Origin: Bacteroidia bacterium
GTDB taxonomy: Bacteria; Bacteroidota; Bacteroidia; Bacteroidales; UBA932
Direction: 5' to 3'
Length of the DNA: 64,000 nucleotides
Assembly: GCA_030537315.1 (NCBI GenBank)
Contig: JAUNNZ010000001.1
Span: 1-64,000, forward strand
Below are positions 60,055 to 64,000 of this stretch, in pieces. Below the pieces are notes generated by a model. The model saw only the letters and a program-made list of their open reading frames with translations. It had not been told where the DNA came from and did no database searches. Within the stretch, counting starts at the first letter, position 1, and each line of letters starts with the position of its first letter. Made by a program: the position numbers and the translations under genes.

Positions 60055-62016
60055 TTATATTTTTTTTAAAACCAAAACACACCTACAAGGGAGATAGAGT
60101 GATAGTCTTCCATCCAATGTGGTGTGTTTCTCGTTGGCCTGGAGGCGTGAGAATCCATCAAATTTACGCTCGTCGGAATTGAACGCCATGGCGTACTTTC
60201 CGTCCGGTGCAAAAAAGCAGAAGTTCTCGAACGACGCGACCGGGTTGAAATTGAATGCAAAGATACTGTTTCCGCGCTTGAAAATCAAAACTTTTCTCTC
60301 CTCGTCGACATACAGCTGCTGCGGTTCGTCGGCAAGGATGTTTTCCTTCTTGAAATAGTTTATCATCTGCGCGTCGAAAGCCATGAGCGCCTTGTACCGG
60401 AGAAGGTTGTTGTCGGCAAGGGACCACTGGCGGCGGGCATACTTGTATGACCAGCCGTTCCCCTCGCGAGGGAAGTCTATCCATTCAGGATGGCCGAATT
60501 CGTTGCCCATGAAGTTGAGATAACCGCCGCCGCAGGTGGCGAGGGTTATGAGACGTATCATCTTGTGCAGGGCGACGCCGCGTTCGACGAGCAGATTCTG
60601 CGAGTCGAGGTTCATCCCCCAGTACATTTCCTTGTCGATGAGGCGGAAAATAAGCGTCTTGTCGCCTACCAGAGCCTGGTCGTGGCATTCGGCATACGAT
60701 ATGGTCTTCTCGTCAGCGCGCTTGTTGGTGAGTTCCCACCAGATGCCGCCCATACTCCATTCCTCATCGGAGAGCTCCTTGATCCACTTTATCCAGTGGT
60801 CGGCGATGCCCATCGCCATACGGTAGTCGAACCCGACGCCGCCCGCATCGAACGGGGCGGCGAGTCCCGCCATTCCGCTTACATCCTCCGCGATTGTTAT
60901 CGCGTTCGGATTGATCTCGTGAACGAGCATATTTGCCAGGGCGAGGTAGCTGACCGCACTTTCGTCAACCCCGTCATTGAAGTACAGGTCATATGAACCG
61001 AAGTCAACGCCCAGGCCGTGATTCCAGTATATCATGCTGGTCACTCCGTCAAAGCGGAAACCATCCAGCCTGTACTCGTTCATCCAGTACTTGCAGTTCG
61101 AAAGGAGGAAATACTTGACCTCATCCTTGCCGTAGTCGAAACAGCGCGACCCCCAGGCAGGATGATGTCCCTGCGGGCCGCCGTAGAAATAAAGGTCGTC
61201 GTGTCCGTCGAGAAGGGACAGGCCTTCGGCCTCATTCTCGACGGCGTGAGAATGGACTATGTCCATGATGACGGCTATGCCGAGGGCGTGCGCCTCATCC
61301 ACCAGTTCCTTGAATTCCTCCGGAGTCCCGAAACGGGAGCTGAGCGCGAAGAAATTGGATACCTGATAGCCGAATGACCCGTAGTATGGGTGCTCCTGAA
61401 GGGCCATTATCTGAAGTACGTTATAGCCCAGCCTGTGCACGCGCGGCAGGACCTCGTTCTTGAATTCGATAAAGCTTGCGACCTTCTCCTTCTCGGAGCT
61501 CATGCCGATGTGGCACTCATAGATCAGAGGGTTCTCGATTTTCCCCGGCGAAGCATTGCGCCATTCATACGGTTCCGGATCCCAGACCTGGGCGCAGAAC
61601 ACCTTGGTCTCAGTGTCCTGGACGACCCTGGTGACATATGCCGGAAGCCTTTCGGCTCCGCCACCGGGCCATTCTATCCACAACTTGTAGAGGTCGCAAT
61701 GGTGGAGCATCATTTCCGGAAGAGCAAGTTCCCAGTTGCCGTTGCCGACAGGCGTGAACGCATAAGACTCGGCGCGGCGCCAGTTGTTGAAATCGCCGAT
61801 GAGATAAATGCGTGTGGCATTCGGAGCCCATTCGCGGATTACCCATTTCCCGTCTTCACGATGAAGCGGGTAATAGATATGGTTGTTTACCGCGAGGGCA
61901 ATGCTCCGCTTGCCGGCAAGTTTCTCCTTGTCGGCAAGGATGCGCGCGTGGCGCGCCTCGATCGCGTCCCGGTTCGGCATCAGCCACGGATCGGTTTCGT
62001 ATATCTTCTTGATCAT
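60055..62016 (-). CDS. glgB: 1,4-alpha-glucan branching enzyme (GH13)
   Basis: Moves glucan chains to form alpha-1,6 branches. The 653 residues contain a CBM48 (about 50-150) and a GH13 barrel: DIVHSHA near 252-258, nucleophile D323 in LDGFRFDGVTSM, acid E377 in TIAEDVSGM and H445-D446 in YAECHDQ. The overall length and RFDGVTSM suggest the eukaryote-like branch of the family (GH13_8), common in Bacteroidota. Its ATG overlaps the xseB TGA (ATGA). Confidence 0.95.
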   Translation of the reverse strand: MIKKIYETDPWLMPNRDAIEARHARILADKEKLAGKRSIALAVNNHIYYPLHREDGKWVIREWAPNATRIYLIGDFNNWRRAESYAFTPVGNGNWELALPEMMLHHCDLYKLWIEWPGGGAERLPAYVTRVVQDTETKVFCAQVWDPEPYEWRNASPGKIENPLIYECHIGMSSEKEKVASFIEFKNEVLPRVHRLGYNVLQIMALQEHPYYGSFGYQVSNFFALSSRFGTPEEFKELVDEAHALGIAVIMDIVHSHAVENEAEGLSLLDGHDDLYFYGGPQGHHPAWGSRCFDYGKDEVKYFLLSNCKYWMNEYRLDGFRFDGVTSMIYWNHGLGVDFGSYDLYFNDGVDESAVSYLALANMLVHEINPNAITIAEDVSGMAGLAAPFDAGGVGFDYRMAMGIADHWIKWIKELSDEEWSMGGIWWELTNKRADEKTISYAECHDQALVGDKTLIFRLIDKEMYWGMNLDSQNLLVERGVALHKMIRLITLATCGGGYLNFMGNEFGHPEWIDFPREGNGWSYKYARRQWSLADNNLLRYKALMAFDAQMINYFKKENILADEPQQLYVDEERKVLIFKRGNSIFAFNFNPVASFENFCFFAPDGKYAMAFNSDERKFDGFSRLQANEKHTTLDGRLSLYLPCRCVLVLKKI

Positions 62017-62192
62017 AGGGTGTCAAGCTTTTCTCTCGCGGTTCTCAGGTATTCGCGGCATTTTGCAATCAGCTCATCTGACTGCCTGATGTACTTGTCA
62101 ATGTCATCTATGCCGGTGGAAGGGTCTTCCACCTTCAACGCTATTTTTTCGAGCTCCTTCAGAGCCTCTGCATAATCGAATTTTTCCATCAT
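62013..62192 (-). CDS. xseB: Exodeoxyribonuclease VII small subunit
   Basis: Small subunit of the exonuclease VII complex that degrades single-stranded DNA from both ends. A 59-residue protein (MMEKFDYAEALKELEKIA...) with two helices, matching XseB (length 55-80). It begins in the ATGA shared with the xseA stop (62192) and ends in the ATGA shared with the glgB start (62013-62016), so the three genes are translationally coupled. Confidence 0.9.
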   Translation of the reverse strand: MMEKFDYAEALKELEKIALKVEDPSTGIDDIDKYIRQSDELIAKCREYLRTAREKLDTL

Positions 62193-63283
62193 AGAACCTT
62201 GACTTTGATTTCTCCGTCGGAGAAGTAAATGTTCAGCGTATCACCCGGCTTTATTCCTTTGCTCTGCTTGCGGACAACGCCGCACCCGTCCGTGACAAGG
62301 GAGTAACCGCGGTCCAGAATCTTCCGGGGGTCAGCCGAGAGGATACGGTTATGGAGGATATCCAGCGCCGACGACATTGCCGAAAGCTTGCTTTGAAAGG
62401 CAAGGCGGAGGCGCGTGGAATATGAAGTAATGCGCTCGTCTTCCGCTGCGACAGCGTCGATGAAAACATCGGCCAGAGCCGTCGGCGTCTTGACGAAGTC
62501 GAAGGCAGCCATATCGGCAACGTGGAAATCCTTGTCGTGGCCGATTGCGGTCAGGACCGGGATATTTGCATTCGCTATGCTGAAGCAGAGGTCATAGTCA
62601 TCGAAGCAGACCAGGTCGAGGGCCGAACCGCCGCCGCGGAGAATGAGCGCGGCGTCGAACTTTTCTTCAGCAGCCTGCACGCGCTCCAGGGCGTCGATTA
62701 TGGATTCCGGAGCCGTCTCGCCCTGCATCGTGGCCTCGAATAGCCGGACATCGAACGAAAAGCCGTATTCGTTCTCAAGGAGATGGCGCTTGAAGTCGCC
62801 GAAGCCAGCGGCATCCCTGGCGGAAATCACCGCCAGCCGGTATGGCAGCGCCGCCATTTCCAGCTGCTTCTGCTTTTCCATCAAGCCCTCCGACTCAAGT
62901 CTTTCGATTGTCTGCCTCCGCTTGAGTTCAGCTTCGCCCAGAGTGACCGCTGGATCGATGTCCTCAATGATGAGGGAAATGCCGTAAAGCTCGCTGTAGT
63001 TCACCTGCGCGAGCACGAGTACAGATATACCCGCGCGTAGGTCAGCGCCTGTTTCGTTCTTGAAATACTGTGACAGCGGGAAATACTGGTTCTTCCAGAT
63101 GATGGCCTTGGCTTTCGCGACAACGCCCCTGCCCGAGTCCTGGCACAGCTCCAGATAGCAATGGCCATTGGTTTTCAATTGCATAGATGCTATCTCCGCC
63201 TTCACCCAGACACGCTCGGGAAAGAGATCTTCAATCCCTTCCTTCAGAAGTCTTTGCAGTGTAAGCAGATCGATGGCATCCAT
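62189..63283 (-). CDS. xseA: Exodeoxyribonuclease VII large subunit
   Basis: Catalytic subunit of exonuclease VII. The product is 364 residues from ATG 63283 (MDAIDLL). An upstream in-frame TTG at 63295 is possible but unneeded. N-terminal OB-fold (about 5-100: VWVKAEIASMQ, HCYLELCQ), central catalytic domain (RLAVISARDAAGFGDF near 148-163, RGGGSALDLVCFDD near 219-232, TAIGHDKDFHVADM) and a shortened C-terminal helical region relative to the E. coli enzyme (456 aa). First gene of the run into glycogen genes. Confidence 0.93.
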   Translation of the reverse strand: MDAIDLLTLQRLLKEGIEDLFPERVWVKAEIASMQLKTNGHCYLELCQDSGRGVVAKAKAIIWKNQYFPLSQYFKNETGADLRAGISVLVLAQVNYSELYGISLIIEDIDPAVTLGEAELKRRQTIERLESEGLMEKQKQLEMAALPYRLAVISARDAAGFGDFKRHLLENEYGFSFDVRLFEATMQGETAPESIIDALERVQAAEEKFDAALILRGGGSALDLVCFDDYDLCFSIANANIPVLTAIGHDKDFHVADMAAFDFVKTPTALADVFIDAVAAEDERITSYSTRLRLAFQSKLSAMSSALDILHNRILSADPRKILDRGYSLVTDGCGVVRKQSKGIKPGDTLNIYFSDGEIKVKVL

Positions 63284-63354
63284 GGCTCCGGGCAATTATT
63301 AAATAATTTCAAAAACAAAAGTACGAATAATATTCGATAATCCGCACCCGGCCT

Positions 63355-63392
63355 TTACAAAAAAAACGGCCCCGCTGAATTGCAGGGCCGCC
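63355..63392 (-). terminator. Terminator of lysA
   Basis: Minus-strand stem with CGGCCC / GGGCCG at its base and inner GC pairs around AATT, followed by a T8 run (plus-strand A8 at 63358-63368 region). It lies about 30 bp after the lysA stop. Confidence 0.8.
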
Positions 63393-63419
63393 TGTATTTC
63401 AAGAACGACTGACGACGAC

Positions 63420-64000
63420 TCAGATTTCGTCGCTGTAAACCGAGCGCGGCAGGTCGTGCAGATTGTACCGCGACGACATCGACTGGCCGTATGCACCCGC
63501 GGATTTGATCGTGAGAAGATCGCCGCGCTTCGTCTCTGGAAGCGCGATGCTCTCGTTGAAAACGTCCGTGGATTCGCAGGCTGTGCCCACTATCGTATAG
63601 CGTTCTTTCTTGTCCGAGGTGGACGTGATGTTCTCGATGCTGTGATATGCTCCATAGAGGGCTGGGCGGATAAGCTCCGTCATGCTTGAATCGACGATGA
63701 CAAGCTTGCGGCCCGTCGCAGTGGTCTTGTTGAAGAGCACGCGGGTGATGAGCTCGCCGCACTCGCCTACGATTGCGCGTCCGAACTCGAAATGGACTTC
63801 GCGTCCGCCCACTTTCAGGTGGGAGTTGATGATGGCGAAAACGGATGCGAAATTTGGCACGGGCTCGTTCTCCGGCATATCATAATTGATTCCGAGACCA
63901 CCGCCCACATCCACGTAATCAAGCTTGAACCCGAGCTTTACGAGGTTCTCCACGATGACGTTGACCTTGTCGCAGAGATACTCGAAGACGTGGAGTTCGC
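63420..64000 (-). CDS. lysA: Diaminopimelate decarboxylase, 3' part (cut by window edge)
   Basis: PLP enzyme that makes lysine from meso-diaminopimelate. Only the C-terminal ~190 residues are inside the window; the frame is open to base 64000. Visible: VDVGGGLGINYD (glycine-rich phosphate-binding region), FEFGRAIVGECG, the catalytic Cys in TACESTDVF and GAYGQSMSSRYN near the C-terminus, all typical of LysA. It ends at 63420 before a terminator and is separate from xseA. Confidence 0.93.
   Translation of the reverse strand, partial: ELHVFEYLCDKVNVIVENLVKLGFKLDYVDVGGGLGINYDMPENEPVPNFASVFAIINSHLKVGGREVHFEFGRAIVGECGELITRVLFNKTTATGRKLVIVDSSMTELIRPALYGAYHSIENITSTSDKKERYTIVGTACESTDVFNESIALPETKRGDLLTIKSAGAYGQSMSSRYNLHDLPRSVYSDEI

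Overview
The window is a gene-dense piece (no gap over 300 bp) of a Bacteroidota chromosome, most likely Bacteroidales. The evidence is the Bacteroidota-restricted families (DUF4295, DUF4296, DUF4199, DUF3575), the rpmB-rpmG-DUF4295 and GH57-glycosyltransferase-debranching-enzyme clusters, a DksA-like protein without zinc-finger cysteines, the near absence of Shine-Dalgarno sequences, and repeated promoter boxes of the form TAnnTTTG with a TTG or TTTG about 18-20 bp upstream. Base composition looks around the low-to-mid 50s % GC by eye. Genus cannot be fixed from this window. No phage, IS element, rRNA operon or CRISPR array was seen; most of it is core chromosome.

Layout. (1) 1-9185, + strand: an ExbB / 4-TM protein / ExbD / ExbD energy-transduction operon, then asnS-udk-TonB-like protein-large ABCG-like transporter, then a lipoprotein. 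(2) 9250-11772, - strand: tRNA-Arg(CCT), rpmF, DUF177, typA. (3) 11851-19136, + strand: a tightly packed eight-gene run (lipoprotein, acyl-CoA ligase, dCMP deaminase, C-terminal processing protease, anti-sigma-type ATPase, STAS protein, RelA/SpoT-type alarmone synthetase, small HD alarmone hydrolase). (4) 19187-31369, - strand: tRNA-Leu(CAG), an envelope pair (DUF3575 barrel and zincin-like lipoprotein), the ftsY-pheT-DUF4296-deoC operon, ribosomal protein operon rpmB-rpmG-DUF4295, and thrS-infC-rpmI-rplT-lepB. (5) 31430-33837, + strand: DUF4199, a polyprenol-type glycosyltransferase and an alpha/beta-hydrolase lipoprotein. (6) 33906-40559, - strand: pnp, rpsO, then a four-gene operon headed by an ECF sigma factor (sigma, coiled-coil membrane protein, EF-hand membrane protein, lipoprotein nitroreductase). 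(7) 40691-42234, + strand: tRNA-Ser(TGA), an orphan AT-richer lipoprotein, crcB, TfoX-N protein. (8) 42250-49180, - strand: a large secreted two-domain enzyme, lspA, DksA-like protein, ileS. (9) 49246-50488, + strand: cvpA-like, tsaB. (10) 50480-64000, - strand: thioredoxin-fold lipoprotein, HIT protein, greA, then an approximately 10.7 kb co-directional run from xseA and xseB through the glycogen genes (branching enzyme, debranching enzyme, glycosyltransferase, GH57, alpha-glucan phosphorylase) to a single-domain FAD-synthetase protein, and finally lysA cut by the window edge.

Things that stand out: the four-gene ECF-sigma/EF-hand operon; a split alarmone synthetase and hydrolase pair directly behind a partner-switch ATPase/STAS pair; infC with an apparent AUC start behind a perfect Shine-Dalgarno in a lineage that rarely uses one; two convergent gene/tRNA junctions where a perfect 26- or 21-bp inverted repeat runs into the tRNA 3' end; a ThrRS missing its TGS domain; a fusion of a sugar-hydrolase-like domain to a DUF3089 hydrolase; and several -7 boxes so close to ATG that the mRNA would be leaderless. 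All function calls rest on reading the sequence and remembered family features; no database search was possible.
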